From Amycolatopsis regifaucium (GTDB taxonomy: Bacteria > Actinomycetota > Actinomycetes > Mycobacteriales > Pseudonocardiaceae), in contig NZ_LQCI01000052.1 in assembly GCF_001613935.1 (NCBI RefSeq), positions 271,651 to 335,650 of the forward strand: a DNA stretch of 64,000 bases, given 5' to 3'. Made by a program: the position numbers and the translations under genes. Below the pieces are notes generated by a model. The model was given only the letters and a program-made list of their open reading frames with translations, was not told the origin of the DNA and searched no databases. Below are positions 26,300 through 33,613 of the stretch, in pieces. Within the stretch, counting starts at the first letter, position 1; the number at the start of each line of letters is the position of its first letter.

Positions 26300-27868
26300 T
26301 CAGGACGCGCGCGGGGTCACGAACGTGTCGTTGATGACGTAGCCGTCGAGGCCGTACGTCTCCCCGTACTCGATGAGATCACTGGTGCGGTTGAGGAAAC
26401 CGCGTCCGTTGTTGTTCAGCGAGGTGTTGCACAGCACGCTGAACCCGGTCTGCTCGCGGAACGCTTCGAGCAGGTCCGTGATGCCGGCGTTGCGTTCCCG
26501 CGTCACCGTCTGGGTGCGCGCGGTACCGTCGACGTGCGTGATGGCCTTCAATTCGTCGGAGGTGACGTGGTTGAAGTACAGCATGTACGGATCCTCCACC
26601 GAACCGACGAACCACTTCGGCGCGTCCGACTCCAGCGCGATCGGCGCGATCGGGCGGTAGTCCTCGCGACGCTTGATCTTGTTGAGCCGCACGGTGGTGT
26701 CCACGGTGAACGGCGCGGCCAGGATCGACCGGTTGCCGAGCGCCCGCGGGCCCATCTCGTACCGGCCGCGCGCCCAGCCGATGATGTTGCCGTCCTTGAG
26801 GTATTTCGCGACCTCGCTCGCCACGAGCGGCCGCGTCTCGTACTTCGCCGGATCCGGGACGACGTCCTCGACGAAGTTCTCCCCCGCGTAGACGTCCCAT
26901 TCGATGGTCGCCTGCCCGGTGTAGAACCACTGCGCGTCGATGGCCGTGCCCAGCGCGGAACCGCTGTCGTTCGGGCAAGGCGGCACGAACACCGAGGAGA
27001 ACAGACCGCTCTCCCGCCACAACCGGTTCCAGTCGCAGTTCAGCCCACAGCCTCCGGAGATCAGCAGCGGCAGGCCTTCGGTCAGGTTCTTCTCGGCGTA
27101 GTCGTGGAACCGGTTGAAGATCGCCTGCGAGTGCTTGGCCGCCGCGTTGCGGTACTCCTGCGACCAGACCCCGGCGTTGTACAGATGCGACCACGACATT
27201 TCCTCTTTGGACAGACCGAGGATGATGCCGTCACGGTCGAGGATGAAGTCGATGGTCTTCTGCTCGTCGGGGGTGAGCGGGCCGGGTTCGGCGAACCCGG
27301 TCAGCGCCATCTGCTTGCCGGCGTCGTTGAACCGGAACTTTCCCTTGCCGAGCGGGAAACCCGGATCCGCCAGCGCGAAGAGGTAGGCGTACTTCGCGCC
27401 CGGGTCGGTCAGCACGTGCTGCAGGTGAGTGGCCTCACCGCGCTCGTCGATCCGGTAGAAGTCCCCGATGTTGCCTTCCCACACCAGGGAGTAGTACGCC
27501 TGGCCGGGTGCCGCGGGGGCCATCCCCAACGAGGTGTAGATGTGCGAGCGCTCGTGGGTCGAGGAGAAGTAGCGCACGTCCTTGCCGAAGAACTTGCCCG
27601 CCTCGTCGGAGATCGCGCCCTCGCCGACACCGAAGTATCCGGTGCGGGACGGTGGTTCCACCGAGAACTCTCCCTTGACCCAGCCGCCGAGCGCCACCAC
27701 GTCGGGTTGCCTGTCGAGCATCCCCGCCGCTCGCGCCATCAGCTCGCCGGTGATCCGGTCGTAGCGCGGGTAGTTGTCCTTTTCCGACTCCAGCGCGAAC
27801 AGCAGCTTGCCGTCCTCGATCGCCACGATCCCGCCATCGTGACCCTCTTTCATGGACAGAATCAGCAT
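26300..27868 (-). CDS. Carbamoyltransferase, NodU/CmcH family (biosynthetic)
   Basis: A 522-residue carbamoyltransferase with SSTHERSHIY in the N-terminal domain, SGGCGLNCDWN in the middle and ARGRYEMGPRALGNRS near residue 380, plus NTSLNNNGRG. These match CmcH/TobZ-type enzymes that carbamoylate a hydroxyl. First gene of operon B, 57 bases after the shared cluster motif. It is clearly divergent from the carbamoyltransferase at 601. Predicted to put a carbamoyl group on the cluster product. Confidence 0.9.
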   Translation of the reverse strand: MLILSMKEGHDGGIVAIEDGKLLFALESEKDNYPRYDRITGELMARAAGMLDRQPDVVALGGWVKGEFSVEPPSRTGYFGVGEGAISDEAGKFFGKDVRYFSSTHERSHIYTSLGMAPAAPGQAYYSLVWEGNIGDFYRIDERGEATHLQHVLTDPGAKYAYLFALADPGFPLGKGKFRFNDAGKQMALTGFAEPGPLTPDEQKTIDFILDRDGIILGLSKEEMSWSHLYNAGVWSQEYRNAAAKHSQAIFNRFHDYAEKNLTEGLPLLISGGCGLNCDWNRLWRESGLFSSVFVPPCPNDSGSALGTAIDAQWFYTGQATIEWDVYAGENFVEDVVPDPAKYETRPLVASEVAKYLKDGNIIGWARGRYEMGPRALGNRSILAAPFTVDTTVRLNKIKRREDYRPIAPIALESDAPKWFVGSVEDPYMLYFNHVTSDELKAITHVDGTARTQTVTRERNAGITDLLEAFREQTGFSVLCNTSLNNNGRGFLNRTSDLIEYGETYGLDGYVINDTFVTPRAS

Positions 27869-27924
27869 TGTGTCACCGAATTTCGCTCGCCTTCATTCGT
27901 CGACTCATTCAAGCCGCGCCGCCC

Positions 27925-27960
27925 GTTGACCGGAAGCTTCGCGCGGGGAGAACAATCAAC
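27925..27960 (-). promoter_or_regulatory. Cluster motif, copy B (upstream of operon B)
   Basis: Read on the minus strand: GTTGATTGTTCT (27960-27949), a 13-base spacer and TTCCGGTCAAC (27935-27925). The outer GTTGA and TCAAC are inverted. The element ends 57 bases before the carbamoyltransferase ATG. A near-identical element stands 56 bases before operon A at 44413-44449, so this is a candidate operator or activator site shared by the two operons. Confidence 0.7.
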
Positions 27961-29422
27961 CTTCCGACGAGCTGCCCGGCAGGGTGCGCACGGCCTCGTG
28001 TCGCAGCGACTCGAACGCGTTCTTCCGCGCCCGGCGGCCCACCATCGGGACCGCGGCGGCGAGCGGGTTCGGTTCCCGTTGCCGCTCGGCGGCGAACGCG
28101 CTGACCAACCGGGAGACCGCGTAGCGGCCGGCCACAGTGGCGCGCTGGAGAAGTCCGGCGTCCACCACGGATTCGAGGAGTTCGTCCGCGGTCTCGATCA
28201 TGATGCCCATCGCCGCGGCGACCCCGATCGACGTCGCCCAGCCCGCCCCGCTCTGCCCGAAGTGATGGATGGCCTCCCGCCCGGCGGGCGAAAGATGTTC
28301 GTAGGCCGAAGTGAACCGGTCCCGGACGTTGACGTCACCGACACAGAGACTGTCCATGAGCCGTTCGCGATCCGCGAGCCTGCCCGCCGTGTACGCGATC
28401 GCCCATTCCGGACGCGCGGCGATCTTGCGGCCGACGATGTTGATCGCCAAGGGCAGATCGCCGCACAGGTCGGCGATCGCGTCGGTCGCGTCGTGTTCGG
28501 CGTGGACCCGGCCCACCCCGGCGATCCGCCCGATCAACGCCAGCGATTCTTCGCGGGTGAACGTATCCAGCTCGATCCGGTTCGTGTCCTCCAGCCCGAG
28601 CAGCCGGGCGCGGCTGGTCACCACGACCTGGCTGTGCGTGGCCTGGCCCAGCAACGGCCGCACCTGACCTTCGTCACCGACCCCCGCGAGCAACACGAAC
28701 AACCTGCGTTCGGCGAGCAGGGACCGGTACAGGCCGACGCGCTGCATCGGGTCGTCGGGCACGAGATGCGCCGGCACCCCGAGCGCGCGCAGGAAGCCGC
28801 GCACGATCCCGTTGGCCGACCGGCCGCCGGTGCCACTGTTGCTCAGATCGGCGTAAAGCCGCCCGTCCGGGAAGTCGGCGGCGACCTCTTCGGCCAGCCG
28901 CAGGGCGAAGGCCGTTTTACCGACCCCGATCGGACCACTGACGACCAGCGGCGCCTTGACCGGACCGGTCGCCCCGATCATCCGGGTGGCCTTGGCCAAA
29001 TCCCTTTCCCTGCCGACGAAAGTCCTCGATCCCATCGGCAGCTGGGCCGGACGGGCCAAGTGGATGACGCCGGATGCCGACGCGTGCGCGCCATCCGCCG
29101 GAATCTCGGCCGGCGGTGGTGCGGGCGCGCGCTCCTCCCGCGCTTCGACACCGCCTCCCGTTTGGCCTGCGACGCTCCGCCAACGCCGTTCCCACGCCGC
29201 GCGGTCGCCCCCGCACGCGGAGACGAACGCCAGTGTCACGGCGAGGGTGGGCAGCCGGTGGCCGCTCGCCGCGCTGGACAGCACGGAAGGCGCGAACAGC
29301 GCCGTCCTCGCGAGTTCCCGGTAGCTCGGGTTTCCCGCCCGGTTCCGTAACACCCGCAGATCATGAGCGAATGCGGCGATCGGACCAGTGGAGCCGTCCA
29401 ACGGTCGCTCGGGTCTGCCCAT
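27956..29422 (-). CDS. HTH + NB-ARC transcriptional regulator
   Basis: A 488-residue protein. The first 80 residues form an actinomycete-type XRE-like helix-turn-helix (LRVLRNRAGNPSYRELARTA, LSSAASGHRLPT). A linker follows, then an NB-ARC ATPase with P-loop GPIGVGKTA near residue 167 and a helical C-terminal part. It resembles AfsR-like regulators without the SARP domain. ATG 29422 is chosen for its GGGGAGGAG site. It sits between the operons, and its end overlaps motif B, so it is the best candidate for the pathway-specific regulator. Confidence 0.82.
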   Translation of the reverse strand: MGRPERPLDGSTGPIAAFAHDLRVLRNRAGNPSYRELARTALFAPSVLSSAASGHRLPTLAVTLAFVSACGGDRAAWERRWRSVAGQTGGGVEAREERAPAPPPAEIPADGAHASASGVIHLARPAQLPMGSRTFVGRERDLAKATRMIGATGPVKAPLVVSGPIGVGKTAFALRLAEEVAADFPDGRLYADLSNSGTGGRSANGIVRGFLRALGVPAHLVPDDPMQRVGLYRSLLAERRLFVLLAGVGDEGQVRPLLGQATHSQVVVTSRARLLGLEDTNRIELDTFTREESLALIGRIAGVGRVHAEHDATDAIADLCGDLPLAINIVGRKIAARPEWAIAYTAGRLADRERLMDSLCVGDVNVRDRFTSAYEHLSPAGREAIHHFGQSGAGWATSIGVAAAMGIMIETADELLESVVDAGLLQRATVAGRYAVSRLVSAFAAERQREPNPLAAAVPMVGRRARKNAFESLRHEAVRTLPGSSSEG

Positions 29423-29475
29423 GCCATCTCCTCCCCTGGATGGGGTAACGCGATCGCGCTGCGTAACCGACATCC

Positions 29476-29496
29476 TTGTGGCCTTCCTGGCCACAA
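29476..29496. promoter_or_regulatory. Perfect inverted repeat upstream of the NB-ARC regulator
   Basis: TTGTGGCC-TTCCT-GGCCACAA, eight-base arms with a five-base centre, 54 to 74 bases upstream of the regulator's ATG and before the divergent gene at 29610. A dimer-binding operator for autoregulation is plausible. A weak terminator is unlikely since neither gene ends here. Confidence 0.45.
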
Positions 29497-29609
29497 CCCT
29501 AAAGGACCAATGAACCATGCAGCAGATACAAATAGGTGACTCAATGTACAAAGTCCAATAGTTGGACGCGGAAATTCACCTGCTTGGTGGCACCGGATAG
29601 GGTTCCGCC

Positions 29610-30317
29610 ATGTCCCGCTCCCTCCCGCCTCTCGCAGAACTCCGACGCGCCGCCGAAGTGTTCAACGGGTTCGCGAATGCCGACACCTCTTGGCTTCGGC
29701 TCCTCGAAGCTGTGTCCGATCAAAACGGGCTCTCCGCGATCGACCTGTCACAGACCGCACATCGCACAATTCTTCTTCGCTGGTTGAACTCGTGGGGTTG
29801 CCGTATCCGCTATCCGCGGGAAGGGGAGCCCGCTCCGTTCGACGACGGGATCCGGGATTGGTGGGAAACCTGGGGCGCGGCCCTGCCGGACGTCGAGCTG
29901 GTCCACCTGACGGATGCGGGCATCGACACGGCCGCGAAGGCATACGCGGACCTCTCCGGTGTCGTCGTCTCAGCGGGACGGACGAAGCGCACCCTCGGTC
30001 CGACCGCCGCCGCGAAGGCGCTGTATGCGTTGCGACCCAACACGATCATGCCGTGGGACGCAGCCATCGCGGGCACGCTCCACGGCGCCAGGGACGGCGC
30101 CGCGTTCGGCAGGCACCTGCGCCTCGGCCGCGAGTGGGCCGCCGCCACTCTCGCGGAGGCGGACTCGAACGGCGACGGTATTTCTGCCCTGGTGGGCAGA
30201 CCGGTGTCACTCGCGAAGATCCTCGACGAATATCTTTACGTCGCCATCACCATGGGCGCGGCGGGTGACTGGGGAACGGACAGCGGAGAATGGTGGAAAG
30301 ATGGTAACCGGGGATGA
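29610..30317 (+). CDS. Hypothetical protein, 235 residues
   Basis: No family recognised. The protein is rich in Trp (WLRLLEAVS, DWWETWGAA, GEWWKDG), has LSQTAHRTILLRWLNSWGCR early and KALYALRPNTIMPWDAAIAG in the middle, and has no signal peptide or membrane span. The PNTIMPWDAAIAG portion resembles helix-hairpin-helix base-flipping proteins, but that is a weak impression. It is on the plus strand inside the otherwise minus-strand cluster and overlaps the following YjbR-like gene by 17 bases. Confidence 0.6.
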   Translation: MSRSLPPLAELRRAAEVFNGFANADTSWLRLLEAVSDQNGLSAIDLSQTAHRTILLRWLNSWGCRIRYPREGEPAPFDDGIRDWWETWGAALPDVELVHLTDAGIDTAAKAYADLSGVVVSAGRTKRTLGPTAAAKALYALRPNTIMPWDAAIAGTLHGARDGAAFGRHLRLGREWAAATLAEADSNGDGISALVGRPVSLAKILDEYLYVAITMGAAGDWGTDSGEWWKDGNRG

Positions 30318-30651
30318 CGTCAGAAAGATCGCTTCGGAGCTGCCTCGCGCGTATGAAGCGCTGGTCCGGGACCGGGTGAAGTTCCGCGTGGGGCGAATCG
30401 TGTTCCTTTCGCTCTCACCTGACGAAACCGTCCTGGGATTCGGCTATCCCAAAGAGGAGCGAGAAGCGCTCGTGGCGGGCGAACCGGACAAGTTCATGAT
30501 GCCGATCGCGTCCGATATGCGCTATCAGTGGGTTCGCGTCCGTCTGTCCGCGATAGATTACGAAGAGTTACGAGAGCTGATCGTCGACTCGTGGCGAATG
30601 TGCGTGCCGAAGAAGGTCTGGGCGGAATACCTCCAAAAGAACCCGCGGTGA
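30301..30651 (+). CDS. MmcQ/YjbR-like protein
   Basis: A 116-residue protein with the MmcQ/YjbR fold pattern: ELPRAYEALVRDRVKFRVGR, GYPKEERE, and the terminal YEELRELIVDSWRMCVPKK. The family has a double-wing DNA-binding-like fold of unclear role. The ATG follows GGAAAG inside the end of the preceding gene. The pair is probably unrelated to the biosynthetic operons flanking it. Confidence 0.7.
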   Translation: MVTGDDVRKIASELPRAYEALVRDRVKFRVGRIVFLSLSPDETVLGFGYPKEEREALVAGEPDKFMMPIASDMRYQWVRVRLSAIDYEELRELIVDSWRMCVPKKVWAEYLQKNPR

Positions 30652-30818
30652 AGCCCGCCTTTCGGCGTGAGCCATTCGGCGTCGTCGACTGCCCTTTTCG
30701 GTCGCGTGAATCGCCGCCGAATCCGCAGGTTCCTTCACGGCAAATGCGCCTTGGAGTGCCCCAAGGGGCGACCGCCGCGGGCCGCGGTGACGCGTGCGTC
30801 GGAGTGGTCTCGCTCGCA

Positions 30819-30865
30819 ATGAAAGGTCCTTTCCTCGCAAATTTTGCAAGGAAAGGACCTTTCAT
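30819..30865. terminator. 47-bp near-palindrome with 17-base perfect outer arms
   Basis: Outer arms starting ATGAAAGGTCCTTTCCT pair perfectly with the right arm ending AGGAAAGGACCTTTCAT; the inner GCAAA/TTTGC extends the stem past one mismatch. Likely terminator of the plus-strand pair ending at 30651. Confidence 0.6.
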
Positions 30866-30938
30866 GGCATCCGGCGCGCCGCCCACTCCGCACCCACCCA
30901 CACGGCGCCGGTCGCGGTCCGCTGTTCAGGTGCGGGAA

Positions 30939-30970
30939 GTCCGTGAAGGCCTCCTTTCCTACCTTGAACG
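30939..30970 (+). repeat. Half-copy of the 55-bp palindrome
   Basis: Matches the left arm and loop of the 8932-8986 element (GTCCGTGAAGGCCTCC then TTTCCTACCTTGA) with small changes, but has no right arm, so it cannot fold as the full copies do. Confidence 0.55.
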
Positions 30971-30987
30971 TCAGGGTGCAGGCCGCC

Positions 30988-31028
30988 GATGAAGGAATCG
31001 GGACGTTGAGTGTCCCAATTCCTTCATC
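30988..31028. terminator. 41-bp hairpin at the 3' end of biosynthetic operon A
   Basis: Arms of 17 bases with one mismatch flank GTTGAGT. It begins 14 bases past the stop of the last operon A gene. The tip GAC-GTTGAGT-GTCCC is nearly the same as in the operon B hairpin at 20317-20365. Confidence 0.65.
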
Positions 31029-31041
31029 GACGCGGGGGCAC

Positions 31042-31371
31042 CTACTCGGCGACCTCTTCGATCGCCGAGATCCCCCGTGACCCGTGAGTGCCGTACCGCT
31101 CCCACACCTCGTTGAGCCGGATCCGCCCGTCCGGCAGGAACTCCGGGGTGTTCGTGCTGTGTCCCGAAATCACCTGCCCGCCGGTCAGCACCATGGTGTA
31201 GGCCAGCTCGATCGTCCCGTCCTCGCCGCACTTCCCGGTCAGCGACCCGAGCCGCACGCCGCCGCCGGACAGTTCGGCCCACACCAGGTCGTCCTTCTGC
31301 CGGTACCGGGTCACCGGCGCGTCCGGGTCGGCGCTGACCTTCCGGAACCGTTTCCCGTCGTAGTTGATCAT
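31042..31371 (-). CDS. Small conserved protein, often labelled N-acetylglutamate synthase-like
   Basis: A 109-residue protein starting MINYDGKRFRKV with later VWAELSGGGVRLGSLTG and LPDGRIRLNEVWER. I recognise this as a small beta-rich family that databases sometimes call N-acetylglutamate synthase; it has no acetyltransferase motif, so the label is doubtful. The ATG overlaps the FMN protein's stop, so it is the last gene of operon A. Confidence 0.65.
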   Translation of the reverse strand: MINYDGKRFRKVSADPDAPVTRYRQKDDLVWAELSGGGVRLGSLTGKCGEDGTIELAYTMVLTGGQVISGHSTNTPEFLPDGRIRLNEVWERYGTHGSRGISAIEEVAE

Positions 31372-32621
31372 GCGTCCTGCTCCTTCGGTCCGGGAGCACC
31401 CGGAAACCAGAGATCGTCCGAGGTGAGATCGGTGAGGTCGTACTTCCCGAGGGCGCTGGCGAGCAGCCGCAGTTCGAGTTCGAGGCACCGCACCAGCCGC
31501 ACGAGCCCTTCGGTCGCGTCCTCGTCGACGGCGAGCAGCGCCGCCCGGCCGAGGCCGACCGCGGAAGCGCCCATCGCCAGGCATTTCAGCGCACGGGCCC
31601 CTTCCCAGATCCGGCCGGACACCAGCAGCGACGCGTCGTGCTTGCCGACCCGGCGCAGGCATTCCACCAGCGGCAGGCCCACCTGGTCGAGGAACACCGA
31701 CGGCGCCCAGCCGGTGCCGCCCTCGGCACCGTCCACGGTGACCGCGTCCGCTCCCGCCGCCCACGCGACCTGTGCCGCCTCACCGACGTCCCGGCCTGGA
31801 TGCAGTTTCACCCAGGCCCGCGCCCGCGGGTAGTTGTTGCGCATCAGGTGGATCTGCTGGCGCAGGATCTCCCCGGTGAACGTGCCGGGACTGCTCGAGC
31901 GCAGCACCATCGCGGTGTCCGTGCCGAACGCTTCGTCCACTGTGTACTGTTCGGCGACCTCGCCCGCGGCCGTGCGCGAGAGCACGGTCATCCCGCCGAG
32001 GCCCGGTTTGGCCCCCTGGCCCACCTTCAGTTCGAACGCCAGACGCCCGCTCTCCAGCAGTTTCGTCGCGGACGGGTCGCTGTAGACGAGATTCCAGACC
32101 TCCGCGTCGGCGTCCTCGGTGCTCTGCTGCACCACCACACCACCCAGCCCGTCCGGCACCGCGCCGGCGTACGCGCGGATCCGCCCGAGCAGCCCGTCTT
32201 CCGCGCTTTCGCCCATCCGCCCGTAGCCGTGCATGGGCACGACGTTCTCGCCGATCACCATCGGCATCCCGAGTCTGCCCGCCTGCTCGCTCGCGGCGAT
32301 CCCGAGTCCGCTGCCCGCCACCTGCGTTGACCCGAACGCGCACAGGAAGACCGGCGACGGCGCCGTGAAGCCGCCGAGGACCGTCGTCAGCCCGACATCG
32401 CCGTAGACCGGTTCCCGTGCGAGGTCGAACATCTTCTCCAGGCGCCGCGGGACGAACACCGGCGGCACGATCCGCGCGCGGTCGAGTTCGTCGGTGCCCG
32501 AATCGACGTCCGCGCCGAACAACGTGCGCCCGTATCCCCCGACATCGGGGAAGATCGCCGCGCTGCCTTCCCGCGCCCGCGCGCGGATCGCGTCTTCCGG
32601 AAGCTGCCGTGCGGTGATCAC
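31368..32621 (-). CDS. Glutamate synthase-like FMN-binding protein
   Basis: A 417-residue protein with the TIM-barrel core of glutamate synthase: FELKVGQGAKPGLGGM, VTVDGAEGGTGWAPSVF and LLVSGRIWEGARALKCLAMGA. These bind FMN and are conserved in GltB and archaeal glutamate synthase; the glutamine amidotransferase domain is missing. It may reductively aminate an imino intermediate. The GTG start overlaps the AsnRS-like stop, and the gene overlaps the small gene downstream. Confidence 0.8.
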   Translation of the reverse strand: MITARQLPEDAIRARAREGSAAIFPDVGGYGRTLFGADVDSGTDELDRARIVPPVFVPRRLEKMFDLAREPVYGDVGLTTVLGGFTAPSPVFLCAFGSTQVAGSGLGIAASEQAGRLGMPMVIGENVVPMHGYGRMGESAEDGLLGRIRAYAGAVPDGLGGVVVQQSTEDADAEVWNLVYSDPSATKLLESGRLAFELKVGQGAKPGLGGMTVLSRTAAGEVAEQYTVDEAFGTDTAMVLRSSSPGTFTGEILRQQIHLMRNNYPRARAWVKLHPGRDVGEAAQVAWAAGADAVTVDGAEGGTGWAPSVFLDQVGLPLVECLRRVGKHDASLLVSGRIWEGARALKCLAMGASAVGLGRAALLAVDEDATEGLVRLVRCLELELRLLASALGKYDLTDLTSDDLWFPGAPGPKEQDA

Positions 32622-33613
32622 GGCGCCGCGATCCCCGGCAGCTTCGGGTACGCGTTGGCCTGCCAGACCGCGTCCAGCCCGGCGAGGTACCGCGTCACCC
32701 GCTCCAGTCCCATGCCGAAGCCGGCGCTCGGGGGGAGTCCCTCGCGCGCGAGGTCGAGGTACCAGCGGTACTTCGCCGGGTTCTCCCCTGTCTCCCGCAT
32801 CCGCTCGATGAGCCGCCGGTACTCGTGCGTGCGCTCACCGCCACTGCACAGTTCGCCGTACCCGTCCGCGGCGATGAGGTCGAAGTTCCGCAGCACGCCC
32901 GGTTCGGTGCTCGACTCGCCGTCGGTGAACCCGCGGGACCCCTTGGGGTAGTCGACGATGAAGAACGGCCGGTTCGTCTGCTCGGAGATGATCCGCTCGC
33001 CCTGCCAGTCGATCTCCGCGTCGGCGCTCTGCCCGTGCAGCAGCCCCCGCAGCCGCGACACCGCCTCGCGGTGCGTCATCCGCTCGAAGTCCTCCTCCAG
33101 CAGCGGCGTGAACGCGTCCTGGTCCCGGCCGAGCGCGGCGAGGTCCATTTTGGACTCCCGCAGTGTGTAGGCGACCACGTGCCGGAGCAGTCCCTGCGCG
33201 AGATCGAGGACGTCCTCCCGGCTCGCCCGCGCGACCTCGACGTCGATCTGGGTGAACTCGACCAGATGCCGTCCGGTGGTCGAGGTCTCCAGCGGCTCCA
33301 GCCGCACGTTCGGAGCGACGTAGAAGATCTTGTCGAAGGCCAGCAGCGACGCCTGTTTGTACAGGATGACGCTGGTCATCATCTTGTACTTGTGCCCGTA
33401 GTAGTCGACGTCGACCTGTTTGGCGCCGCGGCAACCCGGGTCGGTCACTGGCCCGATCAACGGCGGCTGCAGTTCCACGAAGCCGTTCATGCCGAGATAC
33501 TCGCGGGTGCCCGCGGTGATGCTGTTCTGGATGCGCAACGCCGCCTGTGTCACCGGCGACGTGAGATGCTCGCGGGTACCCGGCGGCAATGCCGCGTCCG
33601 CTGTTCCGGTCAT
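32618..33613 (-). CDS. Asparaginyl-tRNA synthetase-like / archaeal-type asparagine synthetase-like ligase
   Basis: A 331-residue class II aminoacyl-tRNA synthetase catalytic core. Motif 2 is in the TTGRHLVEFTQIDVEVA region and motif 3 is GFGMGLERVTRYLAGLD. There is no N-terminal anticodon-binding domain. Archaeal asparagine synthetase related to AsnRS has the same truncation. In this operon it probably adenylates an aspartate-like carboxylate, perhaps methylaspartate from the adjacent glutamate mutase, and joins it to ammonia or an amine. It is not a housekeeping tRNA synthetase by context or length. Confidence 0.8.
   Translation of the reverse strand: MTGTADAALPPGTREHLTSPVTQAALRIQNSITAGTREYLGMNGFVELQPPLIGPVTDPGCRGAKQVDVDYYGHKYKMMTSVILYKQASLLAFDKIFYVAPNVRLEPLETSTTGRHLVEFTQIDVEVARASREDVLDLAQGLLRHVVAYTLRESKMDLAALGRDQDAFTPLLEEDFERMTHREAVSRLRGLLHGQSADAEIDWQGERIISEQTNRPFFIVDYPKGSRGFTDGESSTEPGVLRNFDLIAADGYGELCSGGERTHEYRRLIERMRETGENPAKYRWYLDLAREGLPPSAGFGMGLERVTRYLAGLDAVWQANAYPKLPGIAAP

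Larger units (their letters stand above)
30652..31041. other. 390-base gene-free gap rich in hairpins
   Basis: No coding sequence is supported here. The gap separates the convergent YjbR-like gene and operon A and holds a 47-bp near-palindrome (30819-30865), a half-copy of the 55-bp palindrome (30939-30970) and a 41-bp hairpin (30988-31028). Confidence 0.7.

Noticed and set aside
25073-29350. A 1425-codon plus-strand open frame
   Set aside because: It runs antisense to five well-recognised genes and has low-complexity Arg/Gly/Asp composition; it is a shadow of high-GC codon use.
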